This document shows positions 32,409 through 42,580 of a DNA stretch of 64,000 bases, one piece after another (the first letter of the stretch is position 1; each line of letters opens with the position of its first letter). This DNA is from CAINVV01 sp031432175 (GTDB taxonomy: Bacteria; Bacteroidota; Bacteroidia; Bacteroidales; Prolixibacteraceae). A program made the translations under genes and the position numbers. Under the pieces are notes generated by a model, which did no database searches, was not told where the DNA came from, and worked only from the letters and a program-made list of their open reading frames with translations. The stretch covers positions 13,184 to 77,183 of the forward strand of contig CAYHQN010000005.1 in the NCBI GenBank assembly GCA_964358545.1. Direction: 5' to 3'.

Positions 32409-33839
32409 TTACATTTTCAGTTTATTTTCTATTTCATCGATACTCAGCCTAAAATTTTTATCAATCTCTTTCAAGTTGGTGACTGTTCTGCAAGCATGAA
32501 GAACAGTAGCATGGTCTTTACCACCAATTTGCGAACCAATGGAAGCAAGCGAAGATTGAGTCAAATTTTTGGAGAAGTACATGGCTATTTGTCTGGCCTG
32601 GACGATCTCCCTTTTGCGGGTTTTGACAGAAAGGGAATCTACAGGAATACAGAAATAGTCAGATACAACTTTTGATATATAATCGATGGTTAACTCTCTT
32701 TTTGTGTTGTTGACCAGCTTATTAATCATCTTAATGGCCAGATCAAGGGTAATTTCCTTTTTGTTCAGGGTAGCCTGGGCCAGAAGGGAGATCAAAGCGC
32801 CTTCCAGTTCCCTTACATTGCTGTTAATATGGGATGCGATGTATTCCAATACCTCTTCAGAGATGATAATACCATCCTTATAGATCTTTTTCCGAAGGAT
32901 ATTCATCCTGGTTTCAAAATCTGGCACCTGCAGGTCCGCAGTAAGTCCCCATTTGAAACGGGAAAGCAAACGCTGTTCCATACCTTTCAATTCAATAGGG
33001 GATTTATCTGATGTCAGGATCAACTGCTTGCCGGATTGATGCAAGTGGTTAAAAATATGAAAGAATGTCTCCTGTGTTTTTTCTTTCCCGGCAAATTCCT
33101 GAACATCATCAATAATCAGAACGTCGATCATCTGATAGAAATGCAAAAAATCATTTCTTGAATTGTTTCGGGTTGCCTCAGAGAATTGAATGAAGAATTT
33201 ATTGGCATTGACATAGAGGACAATCTTTTCGGGAAACCGCTCTTTTACCTCTATTCCAATGGCTTGTGCCAAATGAGTTTTCCCCAGCCCTGAATTTCCA
33301 TACAGCATCAGTGGGTTAAATGCAGTTCCACCTGGCTTTTGGGCAACTGCATAACCAGCACTCCGTGCCAAACGGTTGCATTCACCTTCAATAAAATTAT
33401 CGAACGTATTGTCTGATTTTAATTGGGAATCGATTTGAATTTTCTGGATGCCGGGAATTACAAATGGATTACGAATGCCACTCTCGTCAGAAGGGACGAG
33501 GGCAGATACCGGCTTATTTTTTAAGTTATTGTTTTGGTTGGTAGGCAATTTTATCGTGTACGGTTTATTATTGACACTGTTATTATTGTCTACAACCACA
33601 TTGTATTCAAGTTTTGCTCCAGTACCCAGCTCTTTTCGTAAGGTTTTTCTTAAGATATCGATGTATTGCTCTTCCAGGTACTCATAAAAAAAAGGACTTG
33701 GAACCTGAATCGTCAAAATGTTGTTCTCCAGCTTTAAGGGAACAATCGGTTCGAACCAGGTTCTGTAACTTATGTTAGGAACGTTGTCTTTAATGATTCT
33801 TAAACAACTTTCCCAAATTGACACGTGATCTTTCTCCAT
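32409..33839 (-). CDS. dnaA: Chromosomal replication initiator DnaA
   Basis: DnaA binds the replication origin and opens it. The 476-aa protein shows domain I (residues about 1-85), a linker (about 86-130), the AAA+ domain III with Walker A GNSGLGKTH at 181-189 and Walker B VLIIDDVQ at 240-247, and the C-terminal DNA-binding domain IV with GGKDHATVLHACRTV. It reads leftwards, with a 323-base AT-rich gap upstream that could hold its promoter. Confidence 0.97.
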   Translation of the reverse strand: MEKDHVSIWESCLRIIKDNVPNISYRTWFEPIVPLKLENNILTIQVPSPFFYEYLEEQYIDILRKTLRKELGTGAKLEYNVVVDNNNSVNNKPYTIKLPTNQNNNLKNKPVSALVPSDESGIRNPFVIPGIQKIQIDSQLKSDNTFDNFIEGECNRLARSAGYAVAQKPGGTAFNPLMLYGNSGLGKTHLAQAIGIEVKERFPEKIVLYVNANKFFIQFSEATRNNSRNDFLHFYQMIDVLIIDDVQEFAGKEKTQETFFHIFNHLHQSGKQLILTSDKSPIELKGMEQRLLSRFKWGLTADLQVPDFETRMNILRKKIYKDGIIISEEVLEYIASHINSNVRELEGALISLLAQATLNKKEITLDLAIKMINKLVNNTKRELTIDYISKVVSDYFCIPVDSLSVKTRKREIVQARQIAMYFSKNLTQSSLASIGSQIGGKDHATVLHACRTVTNLKEIDKNFRLSIDEIENKLKM

Positions 33840-34162
33840 CTAGGTTGCGGTAAAAAAGTAAAACTAAAAAAAAGTAATCAAGTTGAAGGCAAATAAGACA
33901 GACCACGATCAAAACATTTGTGCTTTACAGTTCATTATCTAATTTTTTATTAATCAGTCAAATATGTTAATAATAGTAGTTAATTGTCTGATAATCAGAT
34001 TAGTAGAAATTTAATAGAGGCCAAAATGCTGATAGTATGATACTTCAATATTTTTAATACCCTTAAAATTTTTGATGTTTTATATTTTGGAGGAAGACAA
34101 AATATTTAAAAAATCAATCTTTTTTCGTTTGGTTAAATTAGTTAAAAAAGATTAACTCAAAA
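33840..34162. other. AT-rich gap upstream of dnaA
   Basis: No gene is seen in these 323 bases. The region is very AT-rich, but I found no convincing DnaA boxes (TTATnCACA) on either strand, so an origin beside dnaA is not supported. It must hold the dnaA promoter and the region beyond the MCE gene stop at 34163. Small dyads such as TGTCTGATAATCAGA are present but unremarkable. Confidence 0.5.
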
Positions 34163-35422
34163 TTACTTTGAACAAATTTTTAATGCTTTTTTCAGAGAAA
34201 TTTCTTCTTTGTTCTGATAAGCTTTTAAAGTAGCCTGAGGAAAAGAGAGTTGCACTTTATTTAGAATGATTCTAATTTTATCATATGATTTATCTTCTCC
34301 GGCAAAATAAAGAAATTTGGATCTTTCTTTTAATTCCTCAATATTTTTAATCCCTTGAAATATAGATGATTCAAGAGGAATTTTAACATTTGAACTGAAT
34401 AAAAAAACTTTAAAGTCGATATTTTCAATTGTCTTGTAAGTAGGTGCGGGAGCCAAATAAACCTCTTTTCCGAAGTTAACAGCAGAGATTTTCAGGTATC
34501 GGTGAGGATTTGTTTTCAGGTCAACCAGTAATCGGTTCAGATTTTCGCTCGATTCTGCCAATTGAGAATACAAAGTGGAATCTTTTACCAATAGTCCTAA
34601 GGTTCCATTTGAATTGTTGATATTCGACAGGATCGTTTCCAAACCGATGGCGGATCTGTTCAAATGGTTTATGGTGGATTTAAGTTCAGCCGGACTTATG
34701 GAATCACTGATGGTTGAGAACTTGTTTAATATCTTGCCCAACGCTTTTGAATCCTTGTTCAAATTTTCAGTGAGTTCTTTCAAGTTGATGATGCTAGCTG
34801 ATAGATTTGTCTTTTGGGTGCTAACTACCTGACTTAAATCGTTCGAAATTTGTTCCAGATTTTCCATGGTAAGGCTAATCTGCTTAATACTCTTCTCTAT
34901 ATTTCTTCTGGATTCACTGTTAAGTAATAAAGAAACCCCTGAAACGATAGAATCCAATGATACAATTAATCGCTCAGCCTTGGCCTTTATTGGTGCAATT
35001 TGTTCAGTCACCTGGCTCATAAGGTCTGATTCAATTTTGGTCTTAATGGTATCGTTGTGCTGGTAAAATTGAGATGATTTACCCAGACTCAGCTTAACAA
35101 CCTTTGAACCCAACAGATCACTGTTTGCTATTTCAGCAGTAGTGCCAACAGGCAAAGGAAATTTATTAAATACAGCTATTTTAACGATCAGGTCTCCCGA
35201 CAGGTCATCATCGAAATAGATTTCCCTTACGTAGCCGATCTTTAATCCATTGAGCTGCACAACAGTAGATGCTTCAAGGCCACCGACATTCTTGTATCTT
35301 GCTATGTATACCTTTTCAGTCCTGAAGATATCACGCCCTTTCAGAAAATTTATCCCCCAAACCAATACCATAAAGCTGATAGCCAAAACAATACCAATTT
35401 TAGACGTTTTCGAAATTTTCAC
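34163..35422 (-). CDS. MCE/MlaD family lipid-transport protein
   Basis: MCE proteins carry lipids between the membranes of the envelope. The 419-aa protein has one N-terminal membrane helix (GIVLAISFMVLVWGINFL). The MCE domain lies at residues about 35-115 (YKNVGGLEASTVVQLNGLKI, SDLLGSKVVKLSLG). A long helical and coiled-coil region forms the rest, with SIKQISLTMENLEQISNDL and LKDLTTNPHRYLKI-like segments. The start codon is GTG, followed by KISKTSK. It lies downstream of the amidase gene in an MCE-amidase pair common in Bacteroidetes, with its own promoter at 35494-35501. No MlaE/MlaF genes are nearby. Confidence 0.88.
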   Translation of the reverse strand: MKISKTSKIGIVLAISFMVLVWGINFLKGRDIFRTEKVYIARYKNVGGLEASTVVQLNGLKIGYVREIYFDDDLSGDLIVKIAVFNKFPLPVGTTAEIANSDLLGSKVVKLSLGKSSQFYQHNDTIKTKIESDLMSQVTEQIAPIKAKAERLIVSLDSIVSGVSLLLNSESRRNIEKSIKQISLTMENLEQISNDLSQVVSTQKTNLSASIINLKELTENLNKDSKALGKILNKFSTISDSISPAELKSTINHLNRSAIGLETILSNINNSNGTLGLLVKDSTLYSQLAESSENLNRLLVDLKTNPHRYLKISAVNFGKEVYLAPAPTYKTIENIDFKVFLFSSNVKIPLESSIFQGIKNIEELKERSKFLYFAGEDKSYDKIRIILNKVQLSFPQATLKAYQNKEEISLKKALKICSK

Positions 35423-35493
35423 GGGTAAAAAGTTTATATAATATTATATCAAATCCCATTTATTACAAGAAGTGATGATTCGAATATGCCTCA

Positions 35494-35501
35494 CAAAGGT
35501 A
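35494..35501 (-). promoter_or_regulatory. -7 promoter element (TACCTTTG on minus strand)
   Basis: A TAnnTTTG match in the 120-base gap between the amidase and MCE genes. It predicts an MCE transcript with a leader of about 65 bases. Confidence 0.45.
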
Positions 35502-35542
35502 AAGAGGATTTAGATCATATAAAAACAATGAATTCATCGCCT

Positions 35543-36703
35543 TTATTTTTTCATCTGTTTCTTCCACACCATCCTGGTTTTGTTGTTCTCAATAAAGACG
35601 ATAAAAGCATCAGGAAATTTCTTTGATACCTCTTCGTAATATGATTTTGTTGTTTGAAAAGAATCTGATTCAAAACAGAAATATTTATAATTGCCGTCTA
35701 TGATCAACTCTTTGACGGGTGATATTCCTTTGAAGGCCTTGGAATCAAGACTTATTTTCCTGGAGAAAACCCCTATCTGTATGGCATAGGTAGCACCACT
35801 CTCAACAACTTTTTTTTCTGACTGTTTGTTTTCAACCTGAGTTTCGTTTTTTACTTCTTTGGACGATCCGACTGGGAGGTTATCTTTAGCATCCAACTTG
35901 TTCAGATAGTTTAACAATGAACCGTAGATAGAATGGGATATTTCTTCCCTGCCTTCATCTGTCAGAAGAAAACTGTTCTCTTTTTTGTTACTCAAGTAGC
36001 CCGTTTCAATTAAAACGCTAGGCATGGCAGTTTCGCGAAGTACCAAAAAGCCGGCCTGCCTGACGTCCCGGTCGTGTCTTTGAGCCACCTCTTTGAAATT
36101 CGACTGCAGGATGGTTGCAAAGCGAAGACTTTGATCCAGGTATGTGTCCTGAATCAATTCAAACATGATGTATGATTCCGAAAGATTTGGGTTAAAACCC
36201 TCATATCGTGTAGAGTAGTCTTCTTCCAATAAGATCACACTGTTCTCTTTTTTTGCAACATTCAGGTTGTCTTCTGTCCTGTGCAAACCGAGAACATAGG
36301 TCTCCGTACCATATATTTCAGGATTGCCACAATAGTTTGCATGGATGGAAATGAACAAATCGGCATTGGCCCTATTGGCGATTTGAGCTCTGTCCATCAA
36401 GGGTACAAAATAGTCGCCATCCCTGATGTAAACGACTTTAATGTTTTTTTGATTTTGCTTGATCAGACTTCCCAATTTGAGGGCAATGTCCAAAACAATG
36501 TTTTTTTCTTTGGCGCGCCCAACGATAGTTCCCGGATCTTTACCGCCATGACCGGCATCAATAACAACGGTTTTAATTGAGCCATTTTTCTTCTGGCCTT
36601 CAGCTCCAAAAAATGCAAATGAGGATATGATGATAAGGCAAATCCATTTTATACCTGAGATTCTCATTTTGCTGGCCATCACTCTTTTTATATTAAGCCT
36701 CAT
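35543..36703 (-). CDS. amiC: N-acetylmuramoyl-L-alanine amidase (Amidase_3) with SPOR-like tail
   Basis: The enzyme cuts the amide bond between MurNAc and the stem peptide during cell separation. The 386-aa protein has an N-terminal signal (about residues 13-36). The Amidase_3 domain carries the zinc ligands H52 (VVIDAGHGGKDPG), E66 and H121 (LFISIHANY), with a late catalytic Glu in VLIETGYLSNKKE. Residues about 305-386 form a SPOR-like module (ATYAIQIGVFSRKIS), which binds denuded septal glycan. Codons 9 and 13 are alternative ATG starts. The amiC symbol is by similarity only. Confidence 0.9.
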   Translation of the reverse strand: MRLNIKRVMASKMRISGIKWICLIIISSFAFFGAEGQKKNGSIKTVVIDAGHGGKDPGTIVGRAKEKNIVLDIALKLGSLIKQNQKNIKVVYIRDGDYFVPLMDRAQIANRANADLFISIHANYCGNPEIYGTETYVLGLHRTEDNLNVAKKENSVILLEEDYSTRYEGFNPNLSESYIMFELIQDTYLDQSLRFATILQSNFKEVAQRHDRDVRQAGFLVLRETAMPSVLIETGYLSNKKENSFLLTDEGREEISHSIYGSLLNYLNKLDAKDNLPVGSSKEVKNETQVENKQSEKKVVESGATYAIQIGVFSRKISLDSKAFKGISPVKELIIDGNYKYFCFESDSFQTTKSYYEEVSKKFPDAFIVFIENNKTRMVWKKQMKK

Positions 36704-36723
36704 TTTCTGGTGTTAAACATATA

Positions 36724-36731
36724 CAAAAATA
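36724..36731 (-). promoter_or_regulatory. -7 promoter element (TATTTTTG on minus strand)
   Basis: A TAnnTTTG match 21 bases upstream of the amidase start, divergent from the lptD promoter. Confidence 0.45.
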
Positions 36732-36780
36732 GAAGATTAAATTATTTATCAGTGTACCCTTTTTGTCCGGTAGGATTTTT

Positions 36781-36788
36781 TACTTTTG
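36781..36788 (+). promoter_or_regulatory. -7 promoter element (TACTTTTG)
   Basis: A TAnnTTTG match upstream of lptD. It lies inside the longest reading frame (from a TTG at 36763), so it supports a start further downstream at 36844. Confidence 0.5.
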
Positions 36789-36843
36789 CCACACAGGCCG
36801 GCAAACTGAAATTGGAATTTTAAAACGGTCTAACTCTATAGAT

Positions 36844-39528
36844 TTGAGCACTATAAGATTTATAAAATATACTTTTTTACTGATTCTTATTTGGCAGTCA
36901 CTTGTTTTGGCACAGGAACCGGTTACGAGCAAGAGTAGTATAAAAAGACAAGCAAATCCTTCTTTACTTTCCTCAAAAGGAAATAATACAAATGTAAGGG
37001 ATTCATTAACAGTACTGAAGAAGGATTCAGTAGCCCTTGATTCTCTCAATCTCCAAAAGAACAACGATGATTTTGACGCCCAGGTAGATTATACCGCTGA
37101 TGGGAAAATCCTGTTTTTTAATAGTGCCAACAAAATTTTTATGTATAAGAATGCGAAGGTTACATACAAGGATATTGAACTGACTGCAGATTATATTGAG
37201 TTAAATAAGGATAGTAATCTTGTACATGCAACAGGAAAACCCGACTCAACCGGAACGATTGTAGGTAAACCGGTATTTAAGCAAGGTGAACAGGAATTTG
37301 AAGCCGATGAAATTAAATACAATTTTCTTACCAAAAAGGGAATTGTATATGGCGTGGTGACGGAGCAGGAGGGAGGATTCATTCATAGTGGTAAAACCAA
37401 GCTGATGAACGATTCCACATACAATCTGAAAGACGGGAGATACACGACCTGCGATGCCGAGCATCCCCATTTTTATCTTCAAATGACCAAAGCAAAAGTG
37501 CTTTCAAACAAAAAAATAGTAACCGGACCTGCCTACCTGGTTATGGAGGACGTCCCTATTTACTTTTTATTCATTCCATTTGGTTTTTTCCCGAACTCCC
37601 CAACTTATTCATCCGGGTTTTTAATGCCTACCTATGGAGATGAAATTAACCGTGGTTTCTTTTTGAGGGATATGGGCTATTATTGGGCCGCTAACGATTA
37701 TTTCGATGTTGCCCTTAGAGGGGATATTTTCTCGAAAGGGTCGAGGGGTATTAAGATGCACACCAATTATCGTCTGCGGTACAAATTTAGCGGTGGACTG
37801 GATATTAATTTTTACAAGAATGTCTTTGGCGACAAAGGGTTACCGGATTATAAAATTCAGAATGATTTTGCCATTACCTGGAACCATTCTATGGATTCGA
37901 AGGCCAGCCCTAATCAGTCTTTTAGCGCAAGTGTCAACTTTTCTACGAGTCAGTACGATCAAAATAACTCATACACAACTCAGAATTACCTCACCAATAC
38001 GAAACAATCGAGTGTATCCTATACCAAGAGATGGGAAAACAGTCCTTTCGCTATGTCTGCCAACCTGCGACATTCGCAGAATAGCAGGGATACTACCATT
38101 AACCTGACGTTGCCACAAATGACATTTAATGTCAATCGACTCTATCCTTTTAAATCTAATAATTCTTCCGGGAAAGAGAAGTGGTATCAAAAGATTGGAA
38201 TGAGCTATAGTTTTGACATGCAGAATTCAATCAATACCAAGGAGTATAAACTTATGCATTCAAATTTGGCAAGAGACTGGCAAAGTGGTGCGAAGCACAG
38301 TATTCCTATAAGTACCTCCTTTAAGTTAATGAATTACATAACAGTCAGTCCTTCTGTAAATTATAATGAGAGATGGTATACCAGTCAGATCAGAAAAGCC
38401 TATGATCCGGTAAAGAAGATGGTATATGTTTTGGATACTATCTATGGATTTACGCGTGATTTTGATTATTCAGTCAGTGTGGGTGCCTCGACTAAAATTT
38501 ATGGAACTTTTTTGCCCCTAAATACCAAATCTAACATCAAGGGAATCAGGCACACGATGACCCCTACCATTAGCTTTAGTATGCAGCCCGATTTTAGTAA
38601 TCCGGGCTATGGAATGTATGGGAATATTGAATATTTTGATGATAAAGGATACCCCGTTTCACTGAGATATCCTTACCATGAGGGGGCAATTTATGGAACG
38701 GCAGGAGCAGGAAGATCGGGTTCTATCGGTTTTAACCTTGGTAATATCCTGGAAATGAAAAGGCTGAACTCGAATGATACGACTTCGAAGGAGAAATATA
38801 AGATAGTAAAGCTGATCGACCAGTTGTCATTGGCTACCTCCTACAATTTAGCTGCAGATTCTCTAAACCTGTCCAATATTAATCTTACTGCAAGAACAAA
38901 GGTTGCAGGTATTGATGTTAACATGGGTGCTATCATGGATCCTTATGCCTTTGAAAATGGTCACCTGGTGAATGTATTTGAATTTGCACGAACCAAAAAA
39001 TTGGCGCGATTAACCAGTGCCAATTTGTCATTTGGTTATTCATTCAAATCCAAATCAAAGGAGGATGATAAGAAATTGCAACCCGGTACCGGGAAAGATG
39101 GAAAACCCCTTGAAAAATCGGAAGACCAAAAAGTAATTGAGAATACCCGTAAAAATTATCCGGATATTCCTGAATATGTAGATTTCCGTATTCCGTGGGA
39201 TCTTCAATTCAATTATAATTTACGTTACAGCAAGCCCAATCCTGAAGCAGCGCCAACCGTCAATCAAACTGTTGAATTCAATGGGAATATTGACATGACA
39301 AAAGGATGGAAGATCGGTTTCTCATCGGGTCTGGATATTCAGAAAATGGAGGTCTCATTTACCCAGTTCAATATCTTCAGGGACATGCATTGCTTTCAGA
39401 TGTCCCTTAACCTTGTTCCTTTCGGATACCGCCAGAGTTACAGTTTTACCATCAGGGCTACGGCTGCCATGCTTCAGGATTTAAAATTGAGCAAGCGGGA
39501 GAGTTTCTACGACAGACAGCAATATTAA
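36844..39528 (+). CDS. lptD: LPS-assembly protein LptD-like outer-membrane protein
   Basis: LptD is the outer-membrane barrel that inserts lipopolysaccharide. The protein of about 894 aa has a signal peptide (STIRFIKYTFLLILIWQSLVLA) and an N-terminal OstA-like beta-jellyroll (NAKVTYKDIELTADYIELN, FEADEIKYNFLTKKGIVYG). The LptD segment VPIYFLFIPFGFFPNSPTYS follows, then GFLMPTYGDEINRGFFLRD and a large C-terminal barrel. I placed the start at the TTG at 36844 because it opens the signal peptide and follows the promoter element at 36781. The longest frame begins at TTG 36763, upstream of that element. Bacteroidetes LptD is divergent but this match is clear. Confidence 0.88.
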   Translation: MSTIRFIKYTFLLILIWQSLVLAQEPVTSKSSIKRQANPSLLSSKGNNTNVRDSLTVLKKDSVALDSLNLQKNNDDFDAQVDYTADGKILFFNSANKIFMYKNAKVTYKDIELTADYIELNKDSNLVHATGKPDSTGTIVGKPVFKQGEQEFEADEIKYNFLTKKGIVYGVVTEQEGGFIHSGKTKLMNDSTYNLKDGRYTTCDAEHPHFYLQMTKAKVLSNKKIVTGPAYLVMEDVPIYFLFIPFGFFPNSPTYSSGFLMPTYGDEINRGFFLRDMGYYWAANDYFDVALRGDIFSKGSRGIKMHTNYRLRYKFSGGLDINFYKNVFGDKGLPDYKIQNDFAITWNHSMDSKASPNQSFSASVNFSTSQYDQNNSYTTQNYLTNTKQSSVSYTKRWENSPFAMSANLRHSQNSRDTTINLTLPQMTFNVNRLYPFKSNNSSGKEKWYQKIGMSYSFDMQNSINTKEYKLMHSNLARDWQSGAKHSIPISTSFKLMNYITVSPSVNYNERWYTSQIRKAYDPVKKMVYVLDTIYGFTRDFDYSVSVGASTKIYGTFLPLNTKSNIKGIRHTMTPTISFSMQPDFSNPGYGMYGNIEYFDDKGYPVSLRYPYHEGAIYGTAGAGRSGSIGFNLGNILEMKRLNSNDTTSKEKYKIVKLIDQLSLATSYNLAADSLNLSNINLTARTKVAGIDVNMGAIMDPYAFENGHLVNVFEFARTKKLARLTSANLSFGYSFKSKSKEDDKKLQPGTGKDGKPLEKSEDQKVIENTRKNYPDIPEYVDFRIPWDLQFNYNLRYSKPNPEAAPTVNQTVEFNGNIDMTKGWKIGFSSGLDIQKMEVSFTQFNIFRDMHCFQMSLNLVPFGYRQSYSFTIRATAAMLQDLKLSKRESFYDRQQY

Positions 39529-39561
39529 ACCAAAAACATCCGACAAGACATAATGTTAAGT

Positions 39562-39595
39562 ATTTTGGATTTTCGATTTTGGATTTTGGATTTCG
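39562..39595. repeat. Short ATTTTGGATTTT direct repeat
   Basis: Three near-copies of ATTTTGGATTT(T/C)G occur just after lptD. It is simple-sequence DNA in a 111-base gap before the convergent HD-domain gene; nothing else is seen there. Confidence 0.6.
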
Positions 39596-39639
39596 CCATC
39601 GGGATAGTTTTCTGCTGATCTTTTGTGTAAACGGCATTC

Positions 39640-40188
39640 TTACAGAAACAGTTCACACCATTCTTCGAAACGCTTACTGTTTGATTTGCCGAATTTGGCT
39701 ATTGCTTTCCGAACATCTGCCAGGGATTTTTCTTTAAGAATTGGAGCGCTTTTGGAGTAAAACTTATCAGCAAAGGCAATGATCTGCTCTTCAACCGATT
39801 CAGGAATCAAATCCCTTACCGGGAGGGGAAGTTTCTTTTCTACAATCTCCTCCTTTGAAATGCCTACACCAGTGTGCCTTTCACAAACCAATCCATGATC
39901 AGGAAATCCAAGAGTGGTTAAAAGTTCACAGCCAAGGTAACCATGCGCCAGATATGGATGGTCACCAAAGCAGTAGAGATCAGGCGCATTGGTCATAAAT
40001 ATTCCAATGTCATGTGTCATGGCTGCTTCTTCAATAAATTGGAGATCAGGATTCAGTTCGCTGTGTTTCAAAGCAATTTTCATGGCTTTCTCAGTCACAG
40101 CCTGACTGTGATTAAGAAGGATCAGGAAGGACTTTGACTTTGGTTTGTAATACTTTGAGATCAATGCAAATGAATCCATTGCCTTCAT
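39640..40188 (-). CDS. HD-domain phosphohydrolase family protein
   Basis: This protein of about 182 aa carries an HD domain, a metal-dependent phosphohydrolase fold acting on nucleotides or cyclic dinucleotides. The conserved residues are the H in LLNHSQAVTEKA, the HD in EEAAMTHDIGIFMT, and the later H in LVCERHTGVGIS with the D in IIAFADKFYSK. I chose ATG 40188 (MKAMDSFALIS); the longer frame from 40251 adds an implausible hydrophobic lead. The substrate is unknown. Confidence 0.85.
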   Translation of the reverse strand: MKAMDSFALISKYYKPKSKSFLILLNHSQAVTEKAMKIALKHSELNPDLQFIEEAAMTHDIGIFMTNAPDLYCFGDHPYLAHGYLGCELLTTLGFPDHGLVCERHTGVGISKEEIVEKKLPLPVRDLIPESVEEQIIAFADKFYSKSAPILKEKSLADVRKAIAKFGKSNSKRFEEWCELFL

Positions 40189-40438
40189 GGTAATTGGAAA
40201 AAAATTAAACAGATGAATTCCAGGGATAAAATAAATCAAAAATTTCCACATAAGTTGTTTTTAAGGCCTTCAAATTGCTTAGATTGACTGTTATTCGCTA
40301 TTTTTAAGCAATATTTAGAATGGCTTGGTGACCATATCTTGTAGTATTCACTGGAGCCGGTACGTGCAAAGTACCCTTGATTTTAAACAGAGAAGTTTAA
40401 CATGTTAATCATCAGTTACATAAAATAATATTTTACGG

Positions 40439-42580
40439 GTGAACAAAGAAATTTTTAAAAAATATCCACGAAATTTCAGAAGAGGGTTTGAACTTCTCGA
40501 AAAAGGTAAAACAGAAAAGGGAATAAAGCGCATTGAGAAAAGCGTTGATTCGGGTTTTAAAGCAGGAATAGTATTTCTTGATCTTTTCAGGCACTCCGCC
40601 AATGCATCTGAAGCCATTGATCTGTTTCAGACAGAATATGAGCAGGATTTTGTAAAAGCAACACTTGAACTAGGCATAAAATACTATGACGGAATTGACC
40701 GTCAACAATCCTTTTCGGACTCTGTCAGATTTTTCCTTGAATCTGCACGCGCCGGAGGTGTTGAAGCCTGCAACTACATTGGTAGTATGCGTGAAAAGGG
40801 GGAGGGACTTCCTTTGGATACAACCAAGGCATTTGAATGGTACGAAAGAGGGGCTGAGCGCGGAGATAAGGTTGCCAAATACAATCACGGGCGTCTTCTC
40901 TATTCCGGTGAAGGGGGGTACAAAGATACTGATGAAGCAGTTGACTATTGGTATGCTTCGGCAAAGGACGGGTATTTACCTGCCGTTTGTAAGGTAGGAG
41001 AGATTTTTGAGTTAGGATTAACAGTACCCGTAAAACTGGAAAAAGCCTACGAGTGGTACCTGAAAGCTGCCATGGAAGGATATGAGCCTGCCTATCAGAA
41101 GGTTGGACTTTTTCTGTACGAAGGCAAAGGCATTGAGGCCAACATTGAACTGAGTATGGAATGGCTTAGTAAAATTGAAGGAGATGTGACTTCGGAGGTT
41201 GCCCTTAAAATGGGAAAACTCTATCTTCTTGGATTGGGAATTGAAAAGAATCTTGACAAGGCTAAAAAATACCTCGAACAGGCTGTCCATGCCGATTACT
41301 CCGAAGCAATCTTCCTTATGGGTAAACTCCATGAAAAGACCAACGAGGATGATTTCATGGAATTGTATCAGAAGGCTGCTGATCGGGGATTTGCAGAGGC
41401 ACAGGAGGCACTGGCCAGTTACTACCTGAAGCAAGCCGATTACCATGGAGTTGAAATGCTTAAAAAGGCGGCTTTAAACGGAAGCGCTGATGCCATGGTG
41501 TTGATGGCAAAGCGTTATGAGATTGGAGAAGGCGTTGAGAAAAATGTAAAGACAGCCGTCGATTATTATCGAAAGGCAGCGGAAAAGGGAAACCTGGAAG
41601 CCCAATACCAATATGCCAGTATTTGTCTGGCCGGTGAGTGGATTGAACGGGACAAATATTCGGCAGGTGACTATTTTAAAAAATCAGCGGAAGCGGGCCA
41701 TCCGAGAGCATGCTATATTTTGGGACTTTTGCACGAAAAAGGTGAAACCTACTGGTCGGACAAAGACAAGGCCTATGAGTGGTATTTGAAAGCTGCTGAG
41801 AAGGGGGTACCTGGTGCTATGTTTAAAACTGCTGTCTTCCTCGAGAATGGAGTGAAAGTTGAAAAAAATCTCAGTGAGGCATTGAGATGGTACAGACAGG
41901 CATCTGCTGCCGGTTATGCAAAAGCTGCCTTCAATCTGGCTGTCATGTTTGAAACAGGATTAGGTTGTGAAGCAGATCCGGGAAAGTCTATTGAACAATA
42001 TGAAGTAGCTGCAAGTGGCGGGATCGCAGAGGCCATGAACAACCTTGGTAATTTATATCACCAGGGCAAAGGAATAAAAGCAGATCCACAAGAGGCTTTC
42101 AAATGGTATACACGTGCCGATGATGCAGGTTACATGTTGGGTGCCTACAATCTGGGGGTCATGTGGTACTTTGGCGAAACGGGCGAAAAAAATCTTCAAA
42201 AGGCCTATTTCTATTTCAAAAAAGCCGCCGATAAAAATTATCCGCAGGCACAGTACAATTTGGCAGGAATGATGCTCTATGGCGAAGGAGTAGAAGAAAA
42301 CAAAAAAGCCGCCATGGAACTATTTCGCAAGTCTGCAGAAAATGGTTTTGCTGCCTCCTGGATTAGTTTGGCAGAATTTTACACCACAGGTGAAGTGGTG
42401 GGGAAAGATGTTGAAAAAGCAATTGAATATTTTAGCCTGGCATCCGATCACGGGTTAGGGGAGGCGGATTACCTCCTTGCCAAAATTTATGAATCTGAAG
42501 AGGGTTACATTGATCCGGTTAAACAAAGTCAATGTCTTACCCGATCTGTTGGCAGAGGATACCAACCGGAGGAAGGATAA
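40439..42580 (+). CDS. Sel1-repeat (SLR/TPR-like) protein
   Basis: The 713-aa protein consists almost wholly of Sel1-like repeats of about 36 residues, with the pattern A..WY.KAA..G...A. Examples are AFEWYERGAERGDKVAKYN, AYEWYLKAAMEGYEPAYQK and AVDYYRKAAEKGNLEAQYQ. About fifteen repeats are visible. Such solenoids act as scaffolds for protein complexes; the partner is unknown. The start codon is GTG. No signal peptide is seen, so it is probably cytoplasmic. The gene ends within a small tandem duplication beside a large inverted repeat. Confidence 0.88.
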   Translation: MNKEIFKKYPRNFRRGFELLEKGKTEKGIKRIEKSVDSGFKAGIVFLDLFRHSANASEAIDLFQTEYEQDFVKATLELGIKYYDGIDRQQSFSDSVRFFLESARAGGVEACNYIGSMREKGEGLPLDTTKAFEWYERGAERGDKVAKYNHGRLLYSGEGGYKDTDEAVDYWYASAKDGYLPAVCKVGEIFELGLTVPVKLEKAYEWYLKAAMEGYEPAYQKVGLFLYEGKGIEANIELSMEWLSKIEGDVTSEVALKMGKLYLLGLGIEKNLDKAKKYLEQAVHADYSEAIFLMGKLHEKTNEDDFMELYQKAADRGFAEAQEALASYYLKQADYHGVEMLKKAALNGSADAMVLMAKRYEIGEGVEKNVKTAVDYYRKAAEKGNLEAQYQYASICLAGEWIERDKYSAGDYFKKSAEAGHPRACYILGLLHEKGETYWSDKDKAYEWYLKAAEKGVPGAMFKTAVFLENGVKVEKNLSEALRWYRQASAAGYAKAAFNLAVMFETGLGCEADPGKSIEQYEVAASGGIAEAMNNLGNLYHQGKGIKADPQEAFKWYTRADDAGYMLGAYNLGVMWYFGETGEKNLQKAYFYFKKAADKNYPQAQYNLAGMMLYGEGVEENKKAAMELFRKSAENGFAASWISLAEFYTTGEVVGKDVEKAIEYFSLASDHGLGEADYLLAKIYESEEGYIDPVKQSQCLTRSVGRGYQPEEG

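Noticed and set aside
33840..34162. Possible replication origin beside dnaA
   Set aside because: The region is AT-rich, but no cluster of DnaA boxes was found, and in many Bacteroidetes the origin is not next to dnaA.
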